Shown here piece after piece: positions 8,099 to 17,490 of a stretch of 64,000 nucleotides of DNA. The stretch is from Beijerinckiaceae bacterium (GTDB lineage: Bacteria; Pseudomonadota; Alphaproteobacteria; Rhizobiales; Beijerinckiaceae): assembly GCA_024304885.1 (NCBI GenBank), contig JALJOM010000003.1, forward strand, positions 2,390,110 through 2,454,109, written 5' to 3'. The translations under genes were made by a program, and so were the position numbers. The stretch's first letter is position 1. Each line of letters starts with the position of its first letter. The notes beneath the pieces were generated by a model. The model was given only the letters and a program-made list of their open reading frames with translations. It made no database searches and was not told the DNA's origin.

Positions 8099-8764
8099 GG
8101 CCCCTACGGCCTCCCACAATTCGTCGTAATGCGCGATGACGCGGTCGGGCGCATAGGCCGAGATCGGCTGGTCGGTGTAGCCGAAGGTGACCCCGACGAC
8201 CGGAACCTCGGCATTGCGCGCGGTCTCGATGTCGGTCCTCGAATCGCCGATCATCACCGCCCGGCGCGGGTCCCCGCCCGCGCGCGCGATCGTCAGGGTC
8301 AAAGCGCGGCCGTCCGGCTTGCTGACCGGAAACGTGTCCTTGCCGCAGATCGCCTCGAAGCGACCCGCAATGCCCAGAGCCTCGAGCAGCAGGACCGCCG
8401 GCTGCTCGACCTTGTTGGTGCAGACCGCGAACGAGAACCCTGCCGCCTCGAATCGATCGAGCGCATCGAGGACCCCGTCGAAGAGAACCGTCTCGTCGGC
8501 GATATGGGCCTCGTAATGGGCGAGAAACACCTCGACCATCGCGTCGAGCCGCGCCTCGCTCGCTGTCACGCCGCTGGCCCCGAGTCCTCGCCGGATCAGG
8601 GCCTTCGCCCCGCCGCCGACGAAGGGGCGCCCCGTCGCGAGATCGACCGTCGGCAGGTTCTCGGCCGCGAGCACGACGTTCAACGCATTGACGAGATCGC
8701 CGGCCGTGTCGGCGAGCGTTCCGTCGAGGTCGAAGACGAGAAGAGGCGAGGAGCGCTGCAGCAT
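8084..8764 (-). CDS. gph: Phosphoglycolate phosphatase (HAD-IA)
   Basis: 226 residues. HAD motif I FDLDGTLADT near the start with a helical cap inserted after it (subclass IA), motif II VCTNK, the motif III Lys in SKPDGR, and motif IV MIGDSRTDIETA. The GVTFGY end is typical of Gph. It dephosphorylates 2-phosphoglycolate from DNA repair or oxygenase side reactions. Converges on ubiA with a 15-base overlap. Other HAD-IA substrates cannot be excluded. Confidence 0.88.
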   Translation of the reverse strand: MLQRSSPLLVFDLDGTLADTAGDLVNALNVVLAAENLPTVDLATGRPFVGGGAKALIRRGLGASGVTASEARLDAMVEVFLAHYEAHIADETVLFDGVLDALDRFEAAGFSFAVCTNKVEQPAVLLLEALGIAGRFEAICGKDTFPVSKPDGRALTLTIARAGGDPRRAVMIGDSRTDIETARNAEVPVVGVTFGYTDQPISAYAPDRVIAHYDELWEAVGALQVV

Positions 8765-8933
8765 GGCGGTGAGGCTTAGGGGCGGGAGGGACCCGGGTCA
8801 AGCGCATAGCGTCCCGCGCGGGCGGCTGCCGGAGGCTCGCTTAACCTTTCGGAAAGCATGTTTCGATTATCTTTTCGGCGAGCCCGGGCTTTTCCGGGGC
8901 AGCTCCGGACCGACGGAAAAATCGGGGAGAGAC

Positions 8934-9326
8934 ATGATACGCGTCGTGCCGGATCCGTGCTCGGGGTGGGCGCCTTGGCTCGTGGCCGGATCCTTGGTCT
9001 TGTCTGGCGTCACGTCCCGCGCTTCGGCCGCGAGCTACGAGTTCCTCGCCGCGCCCGAGACGGATCTGAACCGGATCTATCGGCTCGATCGCGCGACGGG
9101 CGAGGTCGGCGCCTGCCAATATGCCCTCGAGGAGGGCACCGCGGGCGTCACGCTCTGCTACCCTCCGGGGGAGGGTGCGGGGCCTCAGGTACCGGGCGAG
9201 TATACGCTCGTTTCGTCGCGCCACGAGCGCGAGGGCGGCATCTTCAGGGTCGATCTGCGCACCGGCATGATGGCGGTCTGCTACGTGCTCAACGACTCGG
9301 TCGTCTGCACGCCACAGGCGAAATAG
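8934..9326 (+). CDS. Secreted protein with two short repeats, function unknown
   Basis: 130 residues from ATG 8934 behind GGGGAGAG. N-terminal hydrophobic segment WLVAGSLVLSGVTSRASA acts as signal peptide. The mature part contains two related units, IYRLDRATGEVGACQY and IFRVDLRTGMMAVCYV, each with one Cys, like blades of a small beta structure. No named family recognised. Confidence 0.75.
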   Translation: MIRVVPDPCSGWAPWLVAGSLVLSGVTSRASAASYEFLAAPETDLNRIYRLDRATGEVGACQYALEEGTAGVTLCYPPGEGAGPQVPGEYTLVSSRHEREGGIFRVDLRTGMMAVCYVLNDSVVCTPQAK

Positions 9327-9383
9327 CGGCGCCCACGGCTTCCGTGCCGGTGGGCTCGGAAGCCGGCTCGCATTTTTCCTCTG

Positions 9384-9466
9384 TCGCATTTTCGCATCGA
9401 TGTCGATCCATCGAAACATCGAGATCGAAAATGCGAACCGCTATCCGGTTCGCTGGAAAATACTCA
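9384..9466. repeat. Family A repeat, long variant (A2)
   Basis: Outer arms GCATTTTCGC and GCTGGAAAAT as in family A, but the middle carries an extra palindrome ATCGATGTCGATC ... GAAACATCGAGATC. The same long form occurs at 33648-33730 and 39185-39266, with fragments at 4737 and 59961. Its right end reaches the stop codon of the small gene that follows on the minus strand. Confidence 0.75.
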
Positions 9467-9667
9467 GGCCGTCTCGCCCGAGTGCGAGCTCGAGGCGCGG
9501 CGCGGCTTTCGCGGCGCGTAGCGCTGCACATAGAACTTGTCGATCTCGTGCGGATCACGGGTCTCCGGACGCCGGGGATGCGGACCGTCCCAGACGGCCG
9601 CGATCAGCCGTGCGAGCTTGTGCCATGTGCCGCCTTCATCTTCCCCGCGTGTCACCTCGACCTCCAT
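9464..9667 (-). CDS. Small conserved-looking protein, function unknown
   Basis: 67 residues. Contains WHKLARLIAAVWDGPHPRRP and DPHEIDKFYVQRYAPRKPRR, a balanced, non-shadow-like composition with a basic C-terminus. ATG 9667 has no strong ribosome site. The TGA stop sits at the edge of the family A repeat. No family recognised; coding status is likely but not certain. Confidence 0.5.
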   Translation of the reverse strand: MEVEVTRGEDEGGTWHKLARLIAAVWDGPHPRRPETRDPHEIDKFYVQRYAPRKPRRASSSHSGETA

Positions 9668-10110
9668 TCCGAGAAATCGCGAAATCGATCCTGCTCGTGA
9701 CGTAAACCCTGGACGAAGCTACGATATCCGAGTTACGGCGGCGTTAAGGAACAGGTTCGCCGCCCGCGGTTCATGCGGTTCGTGCAGGCTCCGATCGAAT
9801 CAGGATAACGGCGGCGCCAGGGTGTGATTGTGCGCTGCCGCACGTCTTGTGCGGGGTCGGATGCCCTGATTCAAGGTAAATTTTCGTGAGCCGCCGATTT
9901 CGCGGCAATGCCATGATTGCGCCGCAGCAAGGACTCCCCTCGTAAGTCGAAGTCTGCGTGATCGGCTAAGCTGGTCGGCGCGGTGACGGACAGGAGCCCG
10001 GACACCCCTCGGTTGATCGAGGCCGCAGCCGAACCTAGGCTTAACGCACGCCGGGCGACGTGCTAAAGGCAACGAGCGGAAAGCCGGCGATCCGACGGGG
10101 CTCGAGGAAC
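9668..10110. other. Intergenic region upstream of the hydrogenase operon
   Basis: No gene seen. It must hold the hydrogenase promoter. A 6-bp hairpin CCGCAC-GTCTT-GTGCGG lies at 9838-9854. I looked for an FNR/FixK-type TTGAT-N4-ATCAA box and found only a half site (TTGATCGA near 10012), which is not convincing. Confidence 0.5.
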
Positions 10111-11226
10111 ATGGCCGCAGAGGCTGTCGTGACGCTGGAGGGAGTGCAGGCGCTCCTCGACGGGCTGCGGCGCAACGGCTATCGGACCCTCGGCCCGACC
10201 TTGCGCGATCAAGCGATCGTCTACGACGACATCGCGACGATCGACGACCTTCCCCGAGGCTGGACCGACGAGCAGGACGGCGGCCGATATCGTCTCCTGC
10301 GCCGCATGGACGATGCCCTCTTCGGCTACGCTGTCGGGCCACACTCCTGGAAGAAATATCTGCATCCGCCGCTCTTGCGCCTGTGGCGCGCCGAGCACGA
10401 CGATGGCGGCGTCCGTGTCGTCGCGGAACCGGATCCGACGGACAAGCTCGCCTTCATAGGGGTTCGCTCGTGCGAGATCCACGCGCTCGCGATCCAGGAT
10501 CGCGTCTTCCTCGAGGGCGCCTATGTCGATCCGCATTATCGGGCGCGGCGCGAGGGCAATTTCATCGTCGCCGTCAATTGCGGGCAGGCCGGCGGAACCT
10601 GCTTCTGCGTCTCGATGGGCACCGGCCCGAAGGCGCAATCGGGGTTCGATCTTGCCTTGACCGAGATCGTGGACACGAGCCGGCACGCCTTCGTCGTCGA
10701 GGTCGGGAGCGAAGCCGGCCGCAGGATGCTCGGCGAGATCCCGCACAGATCTCCGACCCCGGACGAGCTCGACGCGGCCGACGCGGTCGTAACGCGAACG
10801 GAAGGCGCGATGGGCCGAAAGATGCAGGCCGACGACGTGCACGAGCTCTTGCTCCGTAACCTCGAGCACGGTCGGTGGGACGATGTGGCACAGCGCTGCC
10901 TCACCTGCGGCAATTGCACCATGGTTTGCCCGACGTGCTTTTGCACGACGGTCGAGGATTCGAGCGACCTCGCCGGACGGGAAACCTCCCGCACGCGGCG
11001 GTGGGATTCCTGCTTCACCATGGACTTTTCCTACATCCACGGCGGCAGCGTTCGCGCGAGCACGAGTTCCCGCTATCGCCAGTGGATGACCCACAAGCTT
11101 TCGACATGGTTCGACCAGTTCGGCACGTCGGGGTGCGTCGGCTGCGGCCGCTGCATCACTTGGTGCCCCGTCGGCATCGACATCACCGAGGAGGTGACCG
11201 CCATCCGCGACAGCGAGCCGCGCTGA
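10111..11226 (+). CDS. hyhB: Hydrogenase beta subunit, 4Fe-4S protein (HyhB / AsrA-like)
   Basis: 371 residues from ATG 10111. Electron-transfer subunit related to anaerobic sulfite reductase subunit A. The middle part has the AsrA-type [15 protein letters not shown] and [13 protein letters not shown] motifs; the C-terminus holds two ferredoxin-like clusters, [16 protein letters not shown] (about 265-282) and [16 protein letters not shown] (about 345-362). In group 3b hydrogenases it relays electrons between the small subunit and the flavin subunit. First gene of a tight operon with the cyclic-nucleotide-binding, HyhG, HyhS and HyhL genes. Confidence 0.88.
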   Translation: MAAEAVVTLEGVQALLDGLRRNGYRTLGPTLRDQAIVYDDIATIDDLPRGWTDEQDGGRYRLLRRMDDALFGYAVGPHSWKKYLHPPLLRLWRAEHDDGGVRVVAEPDPTDKLAFIGVRSCEIHALAIQDRVFLEGAYVDPHYRARREGNFIVAVNCGQAGGTCFCVSMGTGPKAQSGFDLALTEIVDTSRHAFVVEVGSEAGRRMLGEIPHRSPTPDELDAADAVVTRTEGAMGRKMQADDVHELLLRNLEHGRWDDVAQRCLTCGNCTMVCPTCFCTTVEDSSDLAGRETSRTRRWDSCFTMDFSYIHGGSVRASTSSRYRQWMTHKLSTWFDQFGTSGCVGCGRCITWCPVGIDITEEVTAIRDSEPR

Positions 11227-11237
11227 GGAGCATCGCG

Positions 11238-11699
11238 ATGGAAGGGCTCGAGCGCATTCTCCGGGAGCATCCGTTCTTCGCGGGCTTGGGCGACGCGTCC
11301 GCCGACCTCGTCTGCGGCTGCGCCAAGAACGTGCGCTTCGAGGCGGGCCAATATCTTTTCCGCGAGGGGGAGCCCGCCGATCAGTTCTATCTCGTCCGCC
11401 ACGGCCGCGTCGCGCTCGAGCTTTCGGCGCCGGGGCGAGGGGCCATCACCATCCAGACCTTGGGCGAGGGCGACGTCGTCGGCCTGTCCTGGCTGATCCC
11501 GCCCTATCGCTGGACCAATGACGCGCGGGCGATCGATCTCGTCCGTGCGATCGCCATCGACGGCGCCTGCTTGCGGCAAAAATGCGAGGACGATCACGAT
11601 CTCGGCTACGAGATGATGAAGCGCGTCGTGCCGATCCTCGTCGAGCGCCTCCAAGCGACCCGGCTGCAGCTCCTCGATGTCTATGGCGTCCGTGCCTGA
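11238..11699 (+). CDS. Cyclic nucleotide-binding domain protein in hydrogenase operon
   Basis: 153 residues, a single cNMP domain: [32 protein letters not shown] (PBC entry), and [18 protein letters not shown] in place of the usual GE-x-x-F-G-E-x-A-L-L. The phosphate-binding cassette Arg/Ser pattern (R-x-A in DARAID) is only partly present. No helix-turn-helix, so it is not a CRP-type regulator by itself. Starts 11 bases after hyhB and overlaps hyhG by 23 bases. It may be an accessory or sensing subunit of the hydrogenase; role is inference. Confidence 0.82.
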   Translation: MEGLERILREHPFFAGLGDASADLVCGCAKNVRFEAGQYLFREGEPADQFYLVRHGRVALELSAPGRGAITIQTLGEGDVVGLSWLIPPYRWTNDARAIDLVRAIAIDGACLRQKCEDDHDLGYEMMKRVVPILVERLQATRLQLLDVYGVRA

Positions 11700-12555
11700 C
11701 CTGCCGGGGTCTCGCCCGGCCCCGCCGGATCCGATGGTGCCGCGCATCGCGCGCCTGCGCCGCAAGCGGCGCGACGGGCCGCAGGTCTGGACCCTCGACC
11801 TCGAGCTCGAGGATCGACACGCGAGCGAGGCTCCTCGGTTCGCGCCCGGCCAGTTCAACATGCTCACGGTCTTCGGGGTCGGGGAGGTGCCGATCAGCGT
11901 CAGCGGTGACCCCGCCGCGCCGGATCGTCTCGTCCATACCATTCGCTCGGTCGGCGCGGTGTCCTCGGCGCTCACGCGACTGGCCCCGGGCGCGGCAATC
12001 GGGTTTCGCGGCCCGTTCGGAACGGGATGGCCGATGGAGGAGACCGTCGCCCGCGACGTGGTCATCGTCGCAGGCGGGCTCGGTCTCGCGCCGCTGCGCC
12101 CCGCGCTCTACCGGCTGCTCGCCGACCGGCTTCGCTACGGAAGGATCGTGCTGCTCTATGGTGCGCGGAGCCCCGAGGATATCCTGTTCCGTAGCGAGCT
12201 CGAATCCTGGCGACGGAGGCTCGATATCGCGATCGAGGTCACGGTGGACCATGCCACATCGGCCTGGCGGGGTCGTGTCGGCGTCGTGCCGGCGCTCGTG
12301 GCGCGTGCGGACTTCGATCCGCTCCACGCCATCGCGCTCGTGTGCGGTCCCGAGGTGATGATGCGCTTCGCCGTCGCTGCCTTGCGCGATGCGGGAGTCG
12401 CGGACGAGTCGATCTATCTCTCGATGGAGCGCAACATGAAATGCGCGATCGCGTTCTGCGGCCATTGCCAGCTCGGAACCGTCTTCGTCTGTCGCGAGGG
12501 GCCGGTGTTTCGCCACGACCGGATTCGAGGCCTGCTGGCGCTGAAGGAGATCTGA
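11677..12555 (+). CDS. hyhG: Hydrogenase gamma subunit, FAD/NAD(P)H-binding (HyhG / AsrB-like)
   Basis: 292 residues (ATG 11677; ATG 11683 also fits). Ferredoxin-NADP reductase fold: FAD domain with [14 protein letters not shown] and PISVSGD, NAD(P) domain with [17 protein letters not shown] and [13 protein letters not shown], then [10 protein letters not shown]-terminal [2Fe-2S] cluster Cys in [14 protein letters not shown] and VFVC. It passes electrons between NAD(P)H and the hydrogenase core in the cytoplasm. Overlaps the cNMP gene upstream; hyhS starts 1 base after its stop. Confidence 0.9.
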   Translation: MSMASVPDLPGSRPAPPDPMVPRIARLRRKRRDGPQVWTLDLELEDRHASEAPRFAPGQFNMLTVFGVGEVPISVSGDPAAPDRLVHTIRSVGAVSSALTRLAPGAAIGFRGPFGTGWPMEETVARDVVIVAGGLGLAPLRPALYRLLADRLRYGRIVLLYGARSPEDILFRSELESWRRRLDIAIEVTVDHATSAWRGRVGVVPALVARADFDPLHAIALVCGPEVMMRFAVAALRDAGVADESIYLSMERNMKCAIAFCGHCQLGTVFVCREGPVFRHDRIRGLLALKEI

Positions 12556-12556
12556 A

Positions 12557-13354
12557 ATGGTCGCGAGGAGGCGCAAGCCGAGGCTCGCCGTCTGGAAGTT
12601 CGCTTCCTGCGACGGCTGCCAGCTCAGCCTGCTCGATTGCGAGGACGAGCTCCTCGCGATTGCCGGCGCCATCGACATCGCCTACTTCCTGGAAGCGACA
12701 CGCTGCAGCATCGAAGGCCGCTACGACCTGTCTCTCGTCGAAGGCTCGATCACCACCGCGCACGATGCCGCGCGCATCCGCGAGGTCCGGGCCCGCACCA
12801 CGACTCTCGTGACGATCGGCGCCTGCGCGACCGCCGGCGGCATCCAAGCCCTGCGCAACTGGGCGAGCGTCGAGGACTATGCCTCGATCGTCTATGCGAG
12901 GCCCGACTACATAGAGACCTTGGCGACATCGACCCCGATCGCCGATCACGTCGCGGTCGATTTCGAGTTGCGCGGGTGCCCGATCAGCACGCGACAGCTG
13001 GTCGAGGTCGTGTCGGCTTTCCTCGCCGGCCGTCGGCCGGTGACGCCACCCCATGCCGTCTGCGTCGAGTGCAAGCTCGCCGGCAATGTGTGTATCATGG
13101 TCGCTCATGGCACACCCTGCCTCGGCCCCGTCACGCACGCAGGCTGCGGCGCGATTTGCCCGTCCTACGACCGTGGTTGCTACGGCTGCTACGGACCGAA
13201 GGAGACACCGAACATGCCGTCGATGAGTGCCTGGTTGCACGGCCTCGGCGTGGACCGGCCTGGATTGACGCGGCTCTACCGGACCTTCAATGCCGGCGCG
13301 GAGCCGTTCCGCGAGGAAAGCGAGCGTCATGAGCGTCAAGACCATCAAGGTTGA
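12557..13354 (+). CDS. hyhS: [NiFe] hydrogenase small subunit, group 3b type
   Basis: 265 residues, no twin-arginine signal, so cytoplasmic. Proximal-cluster motifs [25 protein letters not shown] and ELRGCPIS; distal part with [25 protein letters not shown] and [14 protein letters not shown] gives further Cys for Fe-S clusters, the pattern of NADP-linked (3b, sulfhydrogenase) small subunits. The last 26 bases overlap hyhL. Partner of HyhL in H2 oxidation or evolution. Confidence 0.93.
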   Translation: MVARRRKPRLAVWKFASCDGCQLSLLDCEDELLAIAGAIDIAYFLEATRCSIEGRYDLSLVEGSITTAHDAARIREVRARTTTLVTIGACATAGGIQALRNWASVEDYASIVYARPDYIETLATSTPIADHVAVDFELRGCPISTRQLVEVVSAFLAGRRPVTPPHAVCVECKLAGNVCIMVAHGTPCLGPVTHAGCGAICPSYDRGCYGCYGPKETPNMPSMSAWLHGLGVDRPGLTRLYRTFNAGAEPFREESERHERQDHQG

Positions 13355-14618
13355 TTATCTCGCGCGTGTCGAAGGCGAAGGCGCGATCGAGGTGGTCGTG
13401 CGCAATGGCGTCGTTCAGGCCGCGCGATTCAAGATATTCGAGCCGCCACGCTTCTTCGAGGCCTTCCTGCGTGGCCGCATGTTCACCGAGGCTCCCGACC
13501 TCACCGCGAGGATATGCGGCATCTGCCCGGTCGCCTACCAGATGAGCGCGGTCCATGCCATGGAGAATGCGCTCGGCATCGCGGTGAAGGGTCCGCTCCG
13601 CGAGCTGAGACGATTGCTCTATTGCGGCGAATGGATCGAGAGCCACAGCCTCCACATCACCATGCTCCACGCGCCGGATTTTCTCGGCTACGAGGGCGCG
13701 TTCGACATGGCCCGAGATCATGCCGATGCCGTGGAGCGAGGGCTGGCGCTCAAGAAGGTGGGTAACGAGATCCTGTCCCTCCTCGGCGGACGCGAAATCC
13801 ACCCGATCAACGTGCAGGTCGGCGGCTTCTACCGGACGCCCCGCCGGCGCGAGCTCGCGGTGCTCGCCGAGCGCCTGAAATGGGCGCGCGACGCCGCCCT
13901 CGAAACAATAAGCTGGGTCGCCGGTTTCGATTTTCCGGACAAGGAACGCGACTACGAGCTGGTCGCGCTTCGGCACGCCGACGAATATCCCATGAACGAG
14001 GGTCGCGTCGTGTCGAGCCGAGGCCTCGATATCGCGGTCGACGAATACGACGACCATTTCGAGGAGTTCCAGGTCGAGCGCTCGACCGCGCTGCATGCGC
14101 GCATCAAGAAGCGCGGGGCCTACCTCGTAGGTCCGCTCGCGCGCTACAGCTCGAGCTTCGATCGGTTGTCGCCGCTCGCGCAGGCAGCAGCTCGCGAAGC
14201 GGGCCTGGCCCCGACATGCACCAATCCCTACAAGAGCATCGTGGTCCGGGCCGTCGAGGTGCTCTACGCCTGTGACGAGGCCCTGAGGATCATCGACGCC
14301 TACGAGGAGCCCGATCGTCCCTCTGTCGCTGTCGAGCCCCGCGCCGGCACGGGTTGCGCGGCGACCGAGGCGCCGCGTGGGCTGCTCTACCACCGCTACG
14401 AGCTGTCGTCCGACGGAACGATCGCGACGGCCCGGATCGTTCCGCCCACATCGCAGAACCAGACGAGCATCGAGGACGATCTTTCGTCCTACATCGGCGA
14501 TTCGCTCGGTCTCGCCGACGGCGCCCTGCGCCGCCTCTGCGAGCAGACGGTACGGAACTACGATCCCTGCATCTCCTGCTCGACCCATGTCGTTCGCATC
14601 GCGCCCGACCGTGGCTGA
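13329..14618 (+). CDS. hyhL: [NiFe] hydrogenase large subunit, group 3b type
   Basis: 429 residues from ATG 13329. Catalytic subunit with the nickel-iron site. L1 motif [20 protein letters not shown] (Cys63, Cys66) and L2 motif DPCISCSTH (Cys414, Cys417) provide the four metal-binding Cys. Nine residues (VVRIAPDRG) follow His420 and would be cut off by a maturation endopeptidase after nickel insertion. No hyp or protease gene is in the window, so maturation must be encoded elsewhere. The L1/L2 forms plus the HyhB/HyhG partners place it in group 3b, which couples H2 to NADP(H) and tolerates some oxygen. Confidence 0.95.
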   Translation: MSVKTIKVDYLARVEGEGAIEVVVRNGVVQAARFKIFEPPRFFEAFLRGRMFTEAPDLTARICGICPVAYQMSAVHAMENALGIAVKGPLRELRRLLYCGEWIESHSLHITMLHAPDFLGYEGAFDMARDHADAVERGLALKKVGNEILSLLGGREIHPINVQVGGFYRTPRRRELAVLAERLKWARDAALETISWVAGFDFPDKERDYELVALRHADEYPMNEGRVVSSRGLDIAVDEYDDHFEEFQVERSTALHARIKKRGAYLVGPLARYSSSFDRLSPLAQAAAREAGLAPTCTNPYKSIVVRAVEVLYACDEALRIIDAYEEPDRPSVAVEPRAGTGCAATEAPRGLLYHRYELSSDGTIATARIVPPTSQNQTSIEDDLSSYIGDSLGLADGALRRLCEQTVRNYDPCISCSTHVVRIAPDRG

Positions 14619-14726
14619 GGCCTCGGCTGGTCCCGCGGATCGAAGGCGGGGGACGTCGCGCTTGACGCTCGAGGCCCGGACGGACTAACCGTCGCCGCGA
14701 TACCCCCTCCCCTACCCCGAGCCGCG

Positions 14727-15437
14727 ATGACCGTGACCAACCCGGACGAAGCCAAGCGACGCGCCGCCGCGCGGGCGGTCGACCTTGTCGAGCCCGGAAT
14801 GAGGCTCGGCCTCGGCACGGGCACGACCGCGGCCGTCTTCGTCGAGCTGCTCGGCGCGCGGGTCGCGGAAGGTCTCGACATCGTTGGCGTCCCGACTTCG
14901 GAGCGCACGCGGACGCTCGCCGAGCTTCACGGGGTTCCGTTGACCACCCTCGACGCGATGCCGGAGCTCGATCTTGCGGTGGACGGCGCCGACGAGTTCG
15001 ATCGCTGCCTGCGCCTCGTCAAGGGCGGCGGCGGGGCCCTGATGCGCGAGAAGATCGTCGCCATGGCGTCGAAGCGGATGGTCGTGATCGCCGATTGCTC
15101 GAAGCTCGTCGATCGGCTGGGCAGGTTCCCTTTGCCGGTCGAGGTCAACGTGTTCGGCCTCGATGTGACGTGCCGCATGACCGCCGACGCCGCGAAGGCC
15201 TCGGGCTGCGAGGGCGAGATCCGCGTCCGCAGGTTCGCGAACGGCCAGGCCTTCGTCACCGACAACGGACATTACCTGCTCGATTGCTTCTTCGGCGCCA
15301 TCCCCGACCCGGAGGCGCTCGCCGCCCGCCTCAGCGCCATTCCGGGCGTCGTCGATCATGGCCTCTTCATCGGGATCGCGAGTGCCGTCATCTCGGCCGG
15401 CGATTCCGGCATCGAGATTTTCGGCCGCCTCGACTGA
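14727..15437 (+). CDS. rpiA: Ribose-5-phosphate isomerase A
   Basis: 236 residues. Interconverts ribose-5-phosphate and ribulose-5-phosphate in the pentose phosphate pathway. Motifs: [16 protein letters not shown] (phosphate loop), [11 protein letters not shown] (catalytic Asp), [15 protein letters not shown] (catalytic Glu/Lys), and [14 protein letters not shown]. Full length. ATG 14727 lacks a strong SD. First of three same-strand genes with the DUF2059 gene and gor. Confidence 0.96.
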   Translation: MTVTNPDEAKRRAAARAVDLVEPGMRLGLGTGTTAAVFVELLGARVAEGLDIVGVPTSERTRTLAELHGVPLTTLDAMPELDLAVDGADEFDRCLRLVKGGGGALMREKIVAMASKRMVVIADCSKLVDRLGRFPLPVEVNVFGLDVTCRMTADAAKASGCEGEIRVRRFANGQAFVTDNGHYLLDCFFGAIPDPEALAARLSAIPGVVDHGLFIGIASAVISAGDSGIEIFGRLD

Positions 15438-15504
15438 GCTTCGCGCCGAGCGGTCCCCATGCTAGACGAGGGCCCGGAGATCGTGGGCCCAGAGGAGCTG
15501 TCGG

Positions 15505-16047
15505 TTGCGCGAGCACGTTTCGAGACGCGGATCGGCACGTCGTTCCTCCGTGCTTCTCGCCTTGACGTTCGCCTGCGTCGCGACCGGCGCGCTCGCCGAG
15601 CAGGCCCCGCCGCCTGCCCTTCCGAGCCCGACCGCGACCGCCGTCTCGGCCGCCCGTACCCTCGTCGTCGCGACCGGCATCTCGCGGTCGTTCGCCCTGA
15701 TGATCCCGCAGTTCATGGACCAGATCAGCAAGACACTCGGCGAGGCTCGTCCGGGGCTCGGCGAGGACCTCGACCGCGTCATGACCGAGCTGAAGCCCGA
15801 GTTCGACCGGCAAGCCGACGAGATGATCGAGATCGCGGCGCAAGTCTACGCCAAGCATATCCCGGAGGCCGATCTCCAGGCCGCGGTCGCCTTCTTCACG
15901 AGCGACCCCGGGCGCAAGTATGCCGCGGCGCAGCGGACCGTCCTCGCCGAGGTCGTCACCGCGATGCAAGGTTGGCAAGGCAAGATCTCGACGGACATGA
16001 TGTCGCGCGTCCGCACGGAATTGAAGAAGAAGGGCCACGAGCTTTGA
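15505..16047 (+). CDS. DUF2059 secreted protein
   Basis: 180 residues from TTG 15505, chosen because GAGGAG sits 9 bases upstream and it gives a full signal peptide (SSVLLALTFACVATGALA). The mature part is helical with the DUF2059 core: YAKHIPEADLQAAVAFFTSD and PGRKYAAAQ. Function of this periplasmic family is unknown. Followed after 25 bases by gor. Confidence 0.85.
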   Translation: MREHVSRRGSARRSSVLLALTFACVATGALAEQAPPPALPSPTATAVSAARTLVVATGISRSFALMIPQFMDQISKTLGEARPGLGEDLDRVMTELKPEFDRQADEMIEIAAQVYAKHIPEADLQAAVAFFTSDPGRKYAAAQRTVLAEVVTAMQGWQGKISTDMMSRVRTELKKKGHEL

Positions 16048-16072
16048 CACGCCGTTCCGGGAAGAGGTTTCG

Positions 16073-17455
16073 ATGACCGAGCTCGACGTCGATCTCTTCG
16101 TCATCGGCGCGGGCTCGGGCGGCGTGCGGGCCGCGCGAATCGCCGCCGGCTACGGCGCGAAGGTCGTCGTCGCGGAGGAGTTTCGGGTCGGCGGGACCTG
16201 CGTCATCCGCGGCTGCGTGCCGAAGAAGCTGATGGTCTATGCGAGCCGCTTCCACGACGAGCTCGAGGATGCGAAGGGCTTCGGCTGGACCGTGCCGGCA
16301 CCCTCCTTCGACTGGCCGAGCCTCGTCGCCGCCAAGGAGACGGAGATCAGCCGCCTCTCCGGCATCTATCGCGCCAATCTCGACAAGGCCGGGGTCGCGA
16401 TCCTCGACACGAGGGCCGAGGTCGAGGACGCGCATCATGTGCGGCTCGTCGCCGACGGGCGGCGGGTGAGCGCGCGGTATATTCTGGTCGCGACGGGCGG
16501 CCGGCCGGTGCTCGAGCCGGACATCCCCGGTCGCGACCTCGCGATCACCTCGAACGAGGTCTTCGACCTGCCCGAGCTGCCGCGCCGCATGCTGATCGTG
16601 GGCGGCGGCTATATCGCGGTCGAGTTCGCCTCGATCTTCGCCCGGCTCGGCACCGAGGTCACGCTCGCGGCACGCGCCGCGAACGTGCTGCGCGGCTTCG
16701 ACGAGACGATGCGCGAGGGCGTGCGCGACGCGCTCGAACGCGCCGGCGTCGCCTTCAAGTTCGGGACATTGCCGGCGCGGATCGAGAGGACGGCGGAAGG
16801 GCTCGCCGTCACGCTGACGAGCGGCGCGAGCCTCACCGTCGACCAGGTCATGGTCGCCACGGGACGGCACCCGCACACCAAGGGGCTCGGACTCGAGAAA
16901 GCCGGCGTCGCGCTCGACGCGACCGGCGGCGTGAGGGTGGACTCCTTCTCGAGGTCCAATGTCGACTCGATCTATGCGGTCGGCGACGTGACCAATCGGG
17001 TGGCCCTGACCCCGGTCGCGATCCGCGAAGGCCATGCTTTCGCCGACACGGTCTTCGGCGGCAAGCCGACCATGGTCGATCACACGGGCATCCCCACCGC
17101 GGTCTTCACCACGCCCGAGCTCGGCACGGTCGGCCTCACCGAGGAGGAGGCTCGGGATGCCTATGACATCGTCGATATCTACTCGGCGAGCTTCCGCCCC
17201 TTGAAGGCGACCTTGTCGGGTCGCCAGGACAAGACGCTCATGAAGATCGTCGTCGACGGGGCGAGCGACCGCGTGCTCGGCGTGCATATCCTCGGCGACG
17301 ATGCCGGCGAGATGGCGCAGCTCTTGGGGATCGCCGTGAAGCTCGGGGCGAGGAAGGCCGATTTCGATGCGACGATGGCACTGCATCCGACCTCGGCCGA
17401 GGAGCTTGTCACCATGCGCACGCGGACGGCGCGCTACCAGCGCACTCCGACATGA
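16073..17455 (+). CDS. gor: Glutathione-disulfide reductase
   Basis: 460 residues. NADPH-dependent flavoprotein that reduces GSSG. FAD loop FVIGAGSGGVRAARIAAGYG, redox disulfide GGTCVIRGCVPKKLMVY, NADPH-binding ILIVGGGYIAVEFA-type segment, ATGRHPHTKGLG, YAVGDVTNRVALTPVAI, and the C-terminal acid-base His in ALHPTSAEELVT. The GTCVIRGCVPKK form is typical of glutathione reductase rather than dihydrolipoamide dehydrogenase. Confidence 0.94.
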   Translation: MTELDVDLFVIGAGSGGVRAARIAAGYGAKVVVAEEFRVGGTCVIRGCVPKKLMVYASRFHDELEDAKGFGWTVPAPSFDWPSLVAAKETEISRLSGIYRANLDKAGVAILDTRAEVEDAHHVRLVADGRRVSARYILVATGGRPVLEPDIPGRDLAITSNEVFDLPELPRRMLIVGGGYIAVEFASIFARLGTEVTLAARAANVLRGFDETMREGVRDALERAGVAFKFGTLPARIERTAEGLAVTLTSGASLTVDQVMVATGRHPHTKGLGLEKAGVALDATGGVRVDSFSRSNVDSIYAVGDVTNRVALTPVAIREGHAFADTVFGGKPTMVDHTGIPTAVFTTPELGTVGLTEEEARDAYDIVDIYSASFRPLKATLSGRQDKTLMKIVVDGASDRVLGVHILGDDAGEMAQLLGIAVKLGARKADFDATMALHPTSAEELVTMRTRTARYQRTPT

Positions 17456-17490
17456 ACACATATGCCTGCGACGCACTGTCGCTGTTCAGC

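Noticed and set aside
9838-9854. Hairpin CCGCAC-GTCTT-GTGCGG upstream of the hydrogenase operon
   Set aside because: Six base pairs in very GC-rich DNA occur by chance; no T-tract and no adjacent gene end, so I do not call it a terminator or operator.
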